This document shows positions 27,170 through 35,892 of a DNA stretch of 51,737 bases, in pieces (position 1 is the stretch's first letter; each line of letters opens with the position of its first letter). A program made the position numbers and the translations under genes. The notes beneath the pieces are model-generated. The model worked only from the letters and a program-made list of their open reading frames with translations. It was not told where the DNA came from and searched no databases. Origin of the DNA: Flavobacterium sp. (GTDB lineage Bacteria; Bacteroidota; Bacteroidia; Flavobacteriales; Flavobacteriaceae); assembly GCF_025352015.1 (NCBI RefSeq), contig NZ_JANXUG010000008.1, forward strand, positions 1-51,737, written 5' to 3'.

Positions 27170-28092
27170 TCCCAGTTGTATCTATAATTATGGCTACTTA
27201 CAATAGAGCACATTATATTGTTGAAACTTTGCAGTCAATTCAAAATCAGAATTTTACAGATTGGGAATGTCTTATCATTGACGATGGTGGAACAGATAAT
27301 ACACTTGACATCATACAGCCAATTTTAGAAAATGACAAAAGATTTCAGTATTTCATAAGAACTGATAAGCACAAAAAGGGATTGCCAGGTTGTAGAAATT
27401 ATGGTCTCGATTTAGCAAAAGGTAACTATGTTATTTTTTTTGATGATGATGATATTGTTCATCCTCAAAACTTGACAGTCAGTACTAGCCATATTGAAAA
27501 AAATAATGTAGATTTTTGTCATTATGCTAAATCACCATTTACCACAATTTATCCAGATTTTATCTATCATACCGATGCATATGTTCGAGAAATTGGCATA
27601 AATGATATTAAAGATATTATTATACAAAAAATTGGATTCGCTTCTTGCACAGTTTTATGGAAAAAAGATTGTTTTAATAATAATCATTTTAATGAAAGTT
27701 TGCATTATGCTGAAGAATGGGAATGTTATTGTAGATTGATGACCAATAATCTTCGCGGGATAATGATAGACACGATTCTTTATTTTAATAGAAAACACCC
27801 AAATTCAAACACAGGAGAATTTTATGCTAATGATCCACTCAGAAGAAAATCTTATGTAGAAGCAGTTCTATTAGTTGTTAAAAATCTTAAACAAAAAGGA
27901 TTACTAACCTATTCATTAAAACGATATTTTATTGGTATTTCAATAAAATTTAAAGAATATAATTTATTTAAGAATTTAATTGATACTCTTGAATTCACTA
28001 CTTTTGAAAAATTAAAATGGCAACTATTTTATTTTGTTCTTCCACTACGATTGAAGGCTACTAAAATAAAAAAAGCTTTTAAAAACAACTAA
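27166..28092 (+). CDS. GT2-family glycosyltransferase
   Basis: A 308-residue GT-A enzyme: SIIMATYNRAHYIVETL at the start, IDDGGTDNT near 38-46, and an acidic DDDD run at 93-96 (FFDDDDIVHP) that supplies the metal-binding motif. YAEEWECYCRL near the middle matches the catalytic-base region of the previous gene (YEDWEFYIR), so the two may be related paralogs. It overlaps the upstream GT2 by an ATGA junction. The C-terminus is basic and hydrophobic and may contact the membrane. Donor and acceptor are unknown. Confidence 0.9.
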   Translation: MIPVVSIIMATYNRAHYIVETLQSIQNQNFTDWECLIIDDGGTDNTLDIIQPILENDKRFQYFIRTDKHKKGLPGCRNYGLDLAKGNYVIFFDDDDIVHPQNLTVSTSHIEKNNVDFCHYAKSPFTTIYPDFIYHTDAYVREIGINDIKDIIIQKIGFASCTVLWKKDCFNNNHFNESLHYAEEWECYCRLMTNNLRGIMIDTILYFNRKHPNSNTGEFYANDPLRRKSYVEAVLLVVKNLKQKGLLTYSLKRYFIGISIKFKEYNLFKNLIDTLEFTTFEKLKWQLFYFVLPLRLKATKIKKAFKNN

Positions 28093-28098
28093 AGTTTT

Positions 28099-29049
28099 AT
28101 GACATTAAATAATTCTAAAATATTAATAACAGGAGGATTCGGCGCATTAGGTTATAATTTAATTAATTATTTACAACAAAATTTTATTTGTGATATTCAT
28201 GTCATTGATAATTTTAGTTCAGGACACACTAATTTTTTAAAAAACGTAAATTTTTCCTATATAGACATAGGAAATACCGAAAAGGCAAATACTTTCTTCA
28301 ACAACCACAAGCCACACTTTATTTTTCATCTGGCAGCACACTTTGCTAATCAAAACTCTGTAGACCATCCATTATCTGATATAAATACTAATATTGTAGG
28401 AGTTGTTAATTTATTTGAAGCTCAACGAAAAAACAAAGAGTTAAAGAAAATTATTTTTGCTAGTTCAAGCTGTGTTTATGGTAATAACCAAACTATGCAC
28501 GAAAAGTTTCCTGTTTCACCCTACGATACCCCTTATGCAATCAATAAATATGTAGGGGAACTTTATGCCAAATATTATTCCCAGATACACCGTATTCCGG
28601 TGGTTAGCACTAGAATTTTTAACAATTATGGACCAGGTGAAATGCCCGGAGAATATAGAAATGTTATTCCAAATTTTATAAAAAGAGCACTTTCAAATCA
28701 AGATATAATTATCACAGGAACAGGAAGTGAAACAAGAGATTTTACATATGTATCAGATACTATTGATTTGTTAATACTATTAGCTGAATCATCCTATAAT
28801 CAAGCAGAAATTTTTAATGGGGGAACGGGACTAAAAGTTAGTATTAAAACAATAGCAGAAAAAATTATTGAAATATCAAACTCAAGTTCCAAAATTATAT
28901 ACAATCCGCCAAGAAATTGGGATCATGTAAAAGATAGATGTGCGGACATCCAGAAATCTCAAGAACTTTTAGGATACCAACCTAAACATAATTTAGAAGA
29001 AGGATTACAATCTACTATAGACTGGATTAAGGAAAAATTAAATTTTTAA
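28099..29049 (+). CDS. NAD-dependent epimerase/dehydratase (extended SDR)
   Basis: A 316-residue extended SDR with GGFGALG at 12-18, HLAAHFANQ after the fourth strand, SSSCVYG and the catalytic Y146-x3-K150 (PYAINKY). The substrate region RIFNNYGPGE and TGTGSETRDFTYV is like UDP-glucuronate decarboxylases and 4-epimerases. A nucleotide-sugar epimerase or decarboxylase role is likely, but I cannot choose between them. It sits among glycosyltransferases in the wzm operon, 6 bases after the previous stop. Confidence 0.87.
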   Translation: MTLNNSKILITGGFGALGYNLINYLQQNFICDIHVIDNFSSGHTNFLKNVNFSYIDIGNTEKANTFFNNHKPHFIFHLAAHFANQNSVDHPLSDINTNIVGVVNLFEAQRKNKELKKIIFASSSCVYGNNQTMHEKFPVSPYDTPYAINKYVGELYAKYYSQIHRIPVVSTRIFNNYGPGEMPGEYRNVIPNFIKRALSNQDIIITGTGSETRDFTYVSDTIDLLILLAESSYNQAEIFNGGTGLKVSIKTIAEKIIEISNSSSKIIYNPPRNWDHVKDRCADIQKSQELLGYQPKHNLEEGLQSTIDWIKEKLNF

Positions 29050-29070
29050 TCGAGAATTTATCCAAAATTA

Positions 29071-30315
29071 ATGAGCATAAAAAAAATTAGCGCACTAATA
29101 GAATCCATAGACATCAATGATAGTAGTTGTACAAAGTGTAATGTAGCTTTAATTCAAAACCTTCACAAAAGTGGTTTTGATGTTAAGGTTTATCATTATA
29201 CCAGAAAAAATATTCGTCTTGATAATATCCCATGTTATGGTATTAAGGAAAAAAAAATAAACCTAAATTATATTTTTAGCCGATTTCAAAGGGTTCTATA
29301 CCGAAATTTAAAGATTAATTTTAATCCCTTGATTGAAAAAATATTTGGATTTTCTTTTGCGTTTTTTAATGATGTGAATTCCTTAAAAAAAACATTAAAA
29401 TTAATTAAAAACGACAAACCAGATTTAATCATTACGTTAAGTAAAGGTGCAAGTTTTCGACCGCACACTGCAATGTTATCTTATCCAGAACTCTATCCTA
29501 TTTGGATGGCAAATATTCATGATCCGTACCCATTTCATTATAATCCGAGACCCTACAACTGGGTTGAGCCTGGCTATAAAAAAAAGGAACTTAATTTCAA
29601 AAAAATATCTGAAAGCGCAAGATTTTCATCATTTCCTAGTAAATTATTAAAAGAGTGGATGGGGAGTTATTTTCCTAATTTTTTAACAACGGGTATTATC
29701 ATTCCGCATCAGAATTCAGATTATAAAATTAACGATGTCGCTCTTCCCGACTACTTTGATGAAACAAAATTTAACCTATTGCATGCAGGAAATTTGATGC
29801 CGCAAAGACCTCCAAAAGGTTTGATTGAAGGATACAAGTTGTTTTTAGCAAATAATGATGATGCAAAAAATCACTCAAAGTTAATAATGCTTGGGAGCGC
29901 AACTTATCATACCGAAATGTTGAAAGAATATCAAAAAAATATTCCTCAAATCTATATTTATAATGGTACAGTAGCATTTGAGTTGGTTTACAAACTCCAA
30001 AAAAATGTTTCAGTCAACATAATTTTAGAATCAAAATCCGAAATTAGTCCTTTTCTTCCAGGTAAATTCCCTCATTGTGTAGAAGCTAATAAACCTATTA
30101 TATCATTAGCACCCTATTACAGTGAAGTGAAAAGATTATTAGGTGAAAAATATGCCTATTGGTCTGAAATTGATGACACTGAAAAAATTGCTAACATTAT
30201 AGAAAATCTTTACCAAATTTGGAAATTTAACCGAGGCAAATTGGCACTAAACAGAGAAGATTTAATACAATATATTTCTGATGATTACTTAAAAAATGAA
30301 ATCAATAAATTGTAA
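29071..30315 (+). CDS. Putative GT-B glycosyltransferase, family unclear
   Basis: A 414-residue protein that I do not place in a precise family. ISALIESIDINDSSC at the start, PDLIITLSKGASFRPH in the middle and NLLHAGNLMPQRPPKG at the head of the second half look like a GT-B fold with a donor domain. LPGKFPHCVEANKPII near the end stands where GT4 enzymes carry their acidic motif, with a single Glu. WMANIHDPYPFHYNPRP is an unusual aromatic-rich stretch. It may use an uncommon donor and is one candidate for the missing nonulosonate transferase (inference). Confidence 0.68.
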   Translation: MSIKKISALIESIDINDSSCTKCNVALIQNLHKSGFDVKVYHYTRKNIRLDNIPCYGIKEKKINLNYIFSRFQRVLYRNLKINFNPLIEKIFGFSFAFFNDVNSLKKTLKLIKNDKPDLIITLSKGASFRPHTAMLSYPELYPIWMANIHDPYPFHYNPRPYNWVEPGYKKKELNFKKISESARFSSFPSKLLKEWMGSYFPNFLTTGIIIPHQNSDYKINDVALPDYFDETKFNLLHAGNLMPQRPPKGLIEGYKLFLANNDDAKNHSKLIMLGSATYHTEMLKEYQKNIPQIYIYNGTVAFELVYKLQKNVSVNIILESKSEISPFLPGKFPHCVEANKPIISLAPYYSEVKRLLGEKYAYWSEIDDTEKIANIIENLYQIWKFNRGKLALNREDLIQYISDDYLKNEINKL

Positions 30316-30324
30316 TATTTTTTT

Positions 30325-31233
30325 ATGCAATTTAGTAAAATTTCAATAGTAATTTCTACCAAAAACCGTTGCGATGATTTGCTTTTTACTCTCGAAAAAA
30401 TAAAGCATTTAATCAATAATAACGTGAAGTGTGTGGTTTTTGACGACGGCTCAACTGATGAAACTTCAGCAAAAATAAAAGCTCTATTTCCACAAATAAA
30501 ATTACTGCAGAATCAAACATCCAAAGGGTATATTTACTGTAGAAATAAAATGCTCAATGAAACTGACGCTGATTTTGCTATTTCTCTTGATGATGACGCC
30601 CATTTTTTAACTACTAATCCTATTGAAATTATTACAGATTATTTTTTAAAAAATCCATTATGCGGATTAATTGCAGCCCGTATTTTTTGGAGTAAAGACA
30701 ATGCTAAAAATATAGTTTCCAATGAAATTGCTCAAAATGTAAAAAGTTTCGTCGGTTGTGGTCATGTATGGAGAATTTCCGCTTGGCGCGAAATTCCCAA
30801 TTATCCTGAATGGTTCGAGTTTTATGGCGAAGAAAGTTTTGCTTCATTGCAATTAATAAAAAAACATTGGCAAATTCATTATGTACCACAACTTTTTGTC
30901 CAACATAGAGTTGATTTAAAACATAGAACAAAAATTAATAACGATTTTGCTTTTCGCCACCGCAGATCACTTCGCGCTGACTGGTATAATTATTTTTTAT
31001 TTTTTCCAATAAAAGTAATTCCAAAAAAAATAGCCTATTCAATAGCAATGCAATTTAAAAACAACATTTTTAAAGGGAATTTTAAAGTAATAAAACCATT
31101 ATTTTTAGCCATTTTCGACTTGATTTTTACAATTCCAAAACAGATAAAATTTCGTAACAAGTTGACCTCTGCAGAATATGACTATTACATCAAATTAAAC
31201 GAAGCTAAAATTTATTGGAAACCAGAAAAATAG
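30325..31233 (+). CDS. GT2-family glycosyltransferase
   Basis: A 302-residue GT-A enzyme. SIVISTKNRCDDLL opens it, VFDDGSTDET is the nucleotide motif, and DDD at 89-91 (SLDDDAHFL) binds the metal. The FYGEESFASLQL segment matches the catalytic-base region (E-E/D). It is the last gene before the nonulosonate module, with 31 bases between. It may add a sugar near the nonulosonate or the nonulosonate acceptor; no specific evidence shows this. Confidence 0.88.
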   Translation: MQFSKISIVISTKNRCDDLLFTLEKIKHLINNNVKCVVFDDGSTDETSAKIKALFPQIKLLQNQTSKGYIYCRNKMLNETDADFAISLDDDAHFLTTNPIEIITDYFLKNPLCGLIAARIFWSKDNAKNIVSNEIAQNVKSFVGCGHVWRISAWREIPNYPEWFEFYGEESFASLQLIKKHWQIHYVPQLFVQHRVDLKHRTKINNDFAFRHRRSLRADWYNYFLFFPIKVIPKKIAYSIAMQFKNNIFKGNFKVIKPLFLAIFDLIFTIPKQIKFRNKLTSAEYDYYIKLNEAKIYWKPEK

Positions 31234-31264
31234 TTACTTTTACTACCATATCAATGGATTTTTA

Positions 31265-32272
31265 ATGAAAACTAAACCATATTTAATTGCTGAAATTGCT
31301 CAAGCTCATGACGGAAGTTTGGGAATTTTGCATTCTTATATTGATGCAATCTCAAAAACTGGCGTACAAGCAATTAAATTTCAAATGCACATTGCCGAGG
31401 CCGAAAGCAGTATTCATGAACCTTTTCGTGTAAAATTCTCTAAAGAAGATGCAACACGTTTTGATTATTGGAAACGTATGGAGTTTTCTTTCGATCAATG
31501 GGTAGCAATAAAAATGCATTGCGACAATGTAGGTTTAGATTTTATTTGTTCTCCGTTTAGCAATTTAGCTGTTGATTGGTTGGAAAATATAGGTCTTCAA
31601 AGTTACAAAGTTGGTTCTGGTGAAGTAAATAATTTGTTACTTCTTGAAAAAATCACGCAAACACGTAAGCCTATCATTATTTCGTCTGGTATGAGTAGTT
31701 TTTCAGAATTAGATGAAACAGTCAATTTTTTGAAAAGTAAAAAAGCTACTTTTTCTATATTGCAGTGTACAACAGCTTATCCAACAAAACCAGAACAATA
31801 CGGTTTAAATGTGATTCAAGAATTAAAAGAACGTTACCATGTATCTATAGGTTTTTCTGATCATTCCGCAAAAATTTCAACCGGAATTGCTGCAATTGCG
31901 CTTGGTGCAGAAATTTTAGAGTTTCATGTTGTTTTTCATCGTTCAATGTTTGGTCCAGACGCCATTGCTTCATTAACCATAGAGGAAACAAAGCAATTAG
32001 TCGAAGCCATAAATGATCTTTATGTAGCGCAAAATAATTTAATTAACAAAAATAATACTGATGCTTTCAAGGAGCTAAAATCAATTTTTGAAAAATCATT
32101 AGCGATTAATAAAAATTTAGCACAAGGTCATAGCATTACTTTTGAGGATTTGGAAAGTAAAAAACCAAGTGGCTTTGGAATTTCTGCCAAGCATTTTAGA
32201 GATGTTATCGGAAAAAAACTAATCAATAATAAAGAGAAGTGGGATTTTTTGAATGAAAATGATTTAGAATGA
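31265..32272 (+). CDS. neuB: N-acetylneuraminate/legionaminate synthase-like (NeuB family)
   Basis: A 335-residue protein with a TIM-barrel synthase domain and a C-terminal SAF (antifreeze-like) domain from about 277 (QGHSITFEDLESKKP). It condenses phosphoenolpyruvate with a 6-carbon N-acyl-mannosamine-type sugar to make a nonulosonic acid. KFQMH, FICSPFS, YKVGSGEV, SSGMSS, CTTAYPT and GFSDHS are family motifs. The usual E-I-G-x-N-H near residue 10-15 reads EIAQAH, so the Asn is replaced by Ala while His stays. This marks a divergent branch whose exact substrate is uncertain. It overlaps neuC by 4 bases. Confidence 0.9.
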   Translation: MKTKPYLIAEIAQAHDGSLGILHSYIDAISKTGVQAIKFQMHIAEAESSIHEPFRVKFSKEDATRFDYWKRMEFSFDQWVAIKMHCDNVGLDFICSPFSNLAVDWLENIGLQSYKVGSGEVNNLLLLEKITQTRKPIIISSGMSSFSELDETVNFLKSKKATFSILQCTTAYPTKPEQYGLNVIQELKERYHVSIGFSDHSAKISTGIAAIALGAEILEFHVVFHRSMFGPDAIASLTIEETKQLVEAINDLYVAQNNLINKNNTDAFKELKSIFEKSLAINKNLAQGHSITFEDLESKKPSGFGISAKHFRDVIGKKLINNKEKWDFLNENDLE

Positions 32273-33429
32273 GCACAACGAGAAAAATAGCTGTGGTTAT
32301 TACAGCAAGACCATCCTACAGCAGGGTTAAAACCGTTTTAACCGCCATAAAAAACCATCCCGAATTAGAATTACAACTCATAGTAGCTGCATCAGCTTTG
32401 TTAGATAGATATGGAAGTGCCGTAAATTATATCGAAAAAGATGGCTTTCAAATCGCTGCCAAAGTATTCAATGTTTTGGAGGGCGAAAATCTAACAGCAG
32501 CAGCAAAAACAACAGGAATTGGAATACTTGAATTATCAACAGTTTTCGATAATCTTCGACCAGATATTGTAGTCACTGTAGCCGATAGATTTGAAACTAT
32601 GGCTACTGCCATTTCTGCATCGTATATGAATATTCCTTTAGCACATATTCAAGGTGGAGAAGTAACAGGCAATATTGATGAAAAGGTGCGACATTCGATA
32701 ACAAAATTGGCAGATTATCACTTCGTTGCTTCAGAAAATGCCTTGCAAAGAGTGATTAAGTTGGGAGAAAATCCTGCAATGGTTTTCAATACGGGTTGTC
32801 CATCTATAGATATTGCTCAAGAAGTTGCTAAAAATGCGCAGCTTATTTTCAATCCTTATGAAAAATATGGAGGCGTAGGTTCGCAACCAGATTTGAGCAA
32901 AGGCTATATTGTGGTAATGCAACATCCAGTTACCAATGAGTATCAGGATTCTAGAAAACATATTGAAGCGACTTTATCTGCGATACAAAAATTGAATAAA
33001 CCAACACTTTGGTTTTGGCCCAATGTTGATGCCGGTGCTGATGGTACTTCTTCGGGAATTCGTTCTTTTCGTGAAAAGCACACCTTAAAAAATGTGCATT
33101 TTTTTAAGAATATGGAAGGGTATGATTTTTTGAATTTATTAGATAATTCTTTGTGTTTAGTAGGAAATTCTAGTGTTGGTATTCGCGAATGTGCTTACCT
33201 TGGCGTTCCAACCGTTAATATTGGTTCTCGTCAAAATCGGCGGGATAGAGGTGAAAATGTAGTTGACGTTTCTTATAATGAAAACGATATTTTAGTTGCA
33301 ATCGAAGCAATTTTAAAACAAAAAAATAGAATAACTTCCAATGTATATGGAGGTGGAAATTCAGGTGAAAAAATTGCGATTTTACTAAAAGAGTTGCCTT
33401 TGCAATTTCATAAAACAATAAATTATTAA
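32269..33429 (+). CDS. neuC: UDP-N-acetylglucosamine 2-epimerase, hydrolysing (NeuC family)
   Basis: A 386-residue GT-B-like epimerase. VVITARPSYSRVKTVL at the N-terminus, VADRFETMA, HIQGGEVTGNIDEKVRHS and LVGNSSVGIRE are the family motifs. NeuC enzymes convert UDP-GlcNAc to ManNAc and UDP; the LegG-like variant acts on UDP-diNAc-bacillosamine and gives the 6-deoxy mannose used for legionaminate. Both substrates could be made by this cell. The ATG overlaps the neuB stop (ATGA), so the two are coupled. A methyltransferase, not neuA, follows after 9 bases. Confidence 0.93.
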   Translation: MSTTRKIAVVITARPSYSRVKTVLTAIKNHPELELQLIVAASALLDRYGSAVNYIEKDGFQIAAKVFNVLEGENLTAAAKTTGIGILELSTVFDNLRPDIVVTVADRFETMATAISASYMNIPLAHIQGGEVTGNIDEKVRHSITKLADYHFVASENALQRVIKLGENPAMVFNTGCPSIDIAQEVAKNAQLIFNPYEKYGGVGSQPDLSKGYIVVMQHPVTNEYQDSRKHIEATLSAIQKLNKPTLWFWPNVDAGADGTSSGIRSFREKHTLKNVHFFKNMEGYDFLNLLDNSLCLVGNSSVGIRECAYLGVPTVNIGSRQNRRDRGENVVDVSYNENDILVAIEAILKQKNRITSNVYGGGNSGEKIAILLKELPLQFHKTINY

Positions 33430-33438
33430 TACCAAAAA

Positions 33439-34560
33439 ATGATAGCAGTAAATAAAGATATTAGAGATACCAGTGATTATTTTGAAATTGTTGATTGTAT
33501 TCAAACCAAAATTTATGGTGTAGCTCCGCAAGAAATAGTTGCTATGTTCAATCATTTTCCGAATGATAAATTTCATAATTATTTTAGAATATTGTGTGTA
33601 CCTTTTTTATTTCATAAAACTGAAACTATTTTTAAATCAGATAAAGACCCCATGTTTTTATTTGTAAATGCTTTAGCAGAATTAAAAAAAACAACATTAA
33701 GTGCTGTTAACAACGTGCAATTACAAAATTTACTTACCAATTCATTTGAATATAACGATAACGAAGATTTTGAAACCGAAGTAAAAAGTCATACTGGACA
33801 ACATTATGGTAATCTCTTCAAGGAGTTTGATCACAAAAGCTACTTTGATGAAGCCAAAAAGCTTTTAGAAACAAGACTCAAAAGAAACGAAATTAAAATT
33901 ACCAATATAGAAAATTTAGTTTTACTTGATCAAGGATGCGGGGGAGGTAGATATACTGCCGCATGGAAATTATTAGGTATTAAAAAAGCAGTTGGGATTG
34001 ATTTTTCAGATATTGGATTGCAAGATGCTAGAGTAAGAGCTGAATTGGCAGGAATTGAAAGTATTGAATTTGTAAAAGGTTCAGTTTTAGAAATGCCTTT
34101 TGAAGACAAAACCTTTGATATAGTTTACAGTAATGGTGTTTTACATCATACAGAAGATTGGAAAAAAGGAATTGTTGAACAACTTCGCGTAATGAAAAAA
34201 GGAGGTTGGGGTTGGCAGTATTTAATCGAAAATCCTGGAGGTATTTTTTGGGATAGTATAGAAATTTTGCGAGCTATAATGAAAGATGTAAATAACAAAT
34301 ATGCTCAAGATGTTTTACGTTCGTTAGGAATTCCGATGAATAGAGTTTTCTATATGTTAGATCATGTGATGGTTCCTATTAATACCCGAATTACTCCTAA
34401 AGAATTGACCGTAGAATTAGAAAAAAATGGCGCTATTAACATCAAAAGATTGACGCGCGGTGCTGATTTTGATCGAGTAGAATCTATTTATAATCAAATC
34501 CCTTTTGCGAAAGAAAAGTTTGGCGTTGGTGAAAACAGGTATATTTTTAATAAAAAATGA
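33439..34560 (+). CDS. SAM-dependent methyltransferase with N-terminal extension
   Basis: A 373-residue protein. The first 150 residues match nothing I know; the SAM domain begins near 158 with LDQGCGGGR at 163-171, VGIDFS, and FDIVYSNGVLHH as the acidic and post-motif region. It lies between neuC and neuA and overlaps neuA by 4 bases, so it may act on the nonulosonate precursor or product, or the glycan that carries it (inference). An O-methyl nonulosonate is a plausible result. The extension could bind the sugar. Confidence 0.82.
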   Translation: MIAVNKDIRDTSDYFEIVDCIQTKIYGVAPQEIVAMFNHFPNDKFHNYFRILCVPFLFHKTETIFKSDKDPMFLFVNALAELKKTTLSAVNNVQLQNLLTNSFEYNDNEDFETEVKSHTGQHYGNLFKEFDHKSYFDEAKKLLETRLKRNEIKITNIENLVLLDQGCGGGRYTAAWKLLGIKKAVGIDFSDIGLQDARVRAELAGIESIEFVKGSVLEMPFEDKTFDIVYSNGVLHHTEDWKKGIVEQLRVMKKGGWGWQYLIENPGGIFWDSIEILRAIMKDVNNKYAQDVLRSLGIPMNRVFYMLDHVMVPINTRITPKELTVELEKNGAINIKRLTRGADFDRVESIYNQIPFAKEKFGVGENRYIFNKK

Positions 34561-35252
34561 GAATATTAGGTTTAATTCCAGCACGTGGTGGTTCCAAAGG
34601 GGTTCCTAGAAAGAATATTAAACTTCTTGGAAAAAAACCATTGATTGAATACACTTTAGATGATGCTAAAAAATCAAAACTACTTACTCAAATAGTAGTT
34701 TCTACTGACGATGAAGAAATAGCAATCGCTGCTGAAATGGCAGGTTGCAAACCACCTTTTATGAGACCATCACAATTGGCACTTGACACTTCAACAACAC
34801 TCGAAGTAGTTCAGCATTCGATAGCTTTTTTTGAATCACAAAACATTTTTTTTGATGCCATCTGTTTGTTACAGCCCACAACACCTTTTAGAGAAAGTGA
34901 CTGCATAGATATTGCTATCAAAAAATTTATTAACTCAAAGGCAGATTGTTTGATAAGTGTTTTAGAGATACCAGAGCAATACAATCCGCATTGGGCATTT
35001 CAAGAAAATGAAAACGGATTTTTGAATATTGCCACTGGCGAGGAAGAAATTATTCCTAGACGCCAAGAATTACCTAAATCTTACCATCGCGATGGCTCTG
35101 TTTATATTACTAAAATATCTGTGATTAAGAACGGTTCACTTTACGGAAAATCAATAACATATATAGAAAGCAACCCGCAATTTTATGTAAACATTGACAC
35201 TATGAAAGATTGGAAAACTGCTGAAGAAATAGCAACAAAAATAAATTTATGA
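34557..35252 (+). CDS. neuA: CMP-nonulosonate cytidylyltransferase (NeuA family)
   Basis: A 231-residue protein that activates a sialic-type acid with CTP. The N-terminus IPARGGSKGVPRKNI is the CTP-binding signature, LLQPTTPFR binds the nucleotide, and YVNIDTMKDWKTAE near the end is typical of NeuA and LegF. The length equals that of single-domain enzymes without the esterase domain. Both ends overlap neighbours by ATGA junctions. It completes the neuB-neuC-neuA set, so the cell should make a CMP-activated nonulosonate. Confidence 0.94.
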   Translation: MRILGLIPARGGSKGVPRKNIKLLGKKPLIEYTLDDAKKSKLLTQIVVSTDDEEIAIAAEMAGCKPPFMRPSQLALDTSTTLEVVQHSIAFFESQNIFFDAICLLQPTTPFRESDCIDIAIKKFINSKADCLISVLEIPEQYNPHWAFQENENGFLNIATGEEEIIPRRQELPKSYHRDGSVYITKISVIKNGSLYGKSITYIESNPQFYVNIDTMKDWKTAEEIATKINL

Positions 35253-35881
35253 AAAGTGATAAAATAGCAGTAGAAACTTATAAATATTTTTCAAATCTAG
35301 AGGGAAATCAACATATAGCAACAGAATTTGCTTTAAAAATTATTGCTAAAATTGTAAAAAAATATCAACCAAAAAACATTTTAGAATTAGGACTAGGTAT
35401 TGGCTCAATATCCTGTGTGGTATTAAAATTTACTCAATCAAAAAATCAAGCAATAAATTATTTAGGAACCGAAGCTAATTATTTTTGTTTGATGGCCTTA
35501 CCCAAATATTTAAAAGAACATTACAACCGGCTAACAATTTTTAATGCTTTAGAAGATGTAGTTCATTCACAACAGTTTGATTTAATAATAATAGACGGAA
35601 AGGATGAGAACATTTTAAGAGTTAAAGATATTATATCAAGACATGGAATTATTATTATTGAGGGTGATAGAATGCCTCAATTAAATAGTATTAGAACTAT
35701 TTTTCCAAATTCTTTTTATACAAGAGTTATTTCAAATTATAAAAATCCTAATTATGGTCCTTTTTCTGCGACGGATTATTCTGGCGGGTTGCAATTACTT
35801 TTCATAAATCCTACTTTTAAACAAAAACTGGATTATTTATTTTATAAGTTTCAAACGGCAATAAGGTATAAAATTAGATAA
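35249..35881 (+). CDS. SAM-methyltransferase-fold protein, small
   Basis: A 210-residue protein with ILELGLGIGS at 44-53 as the SAM loop, FDLIIIDGKDE as motif II and RHGIIIIEGDRM as motif III. It resembles class I O-methyltransferases of the caffeoyl-CoA or methyltransf_24 kind. It overlaps neuA by 4 bases, which places it in the nonulosonate module. The acceptor is unknown. The acidic residue after strand 2 could be E73 in YLGTEANYF. Confidence 0.72.
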   Translation: MKSDKIAVETYKYFSNLEGNQHIATEFALKIIAKIVKKYQPKNILELGLGIGSISCVVLKFTQSKNQAINYLGTEANYFCLMALPKYLKEHYNRLTIFNALEDVVHSQQFDLIIIDGKDENILRVKDIISRHGIIIIEGDRMPQLNSIRTIFPNSFYTRVISNYKNPNYGPFSATDYSGGLQLLFINPTFKQKLDYLFYKFQTAIRYKIR

Positions 35882-35892
35882 AAAATAATTAT

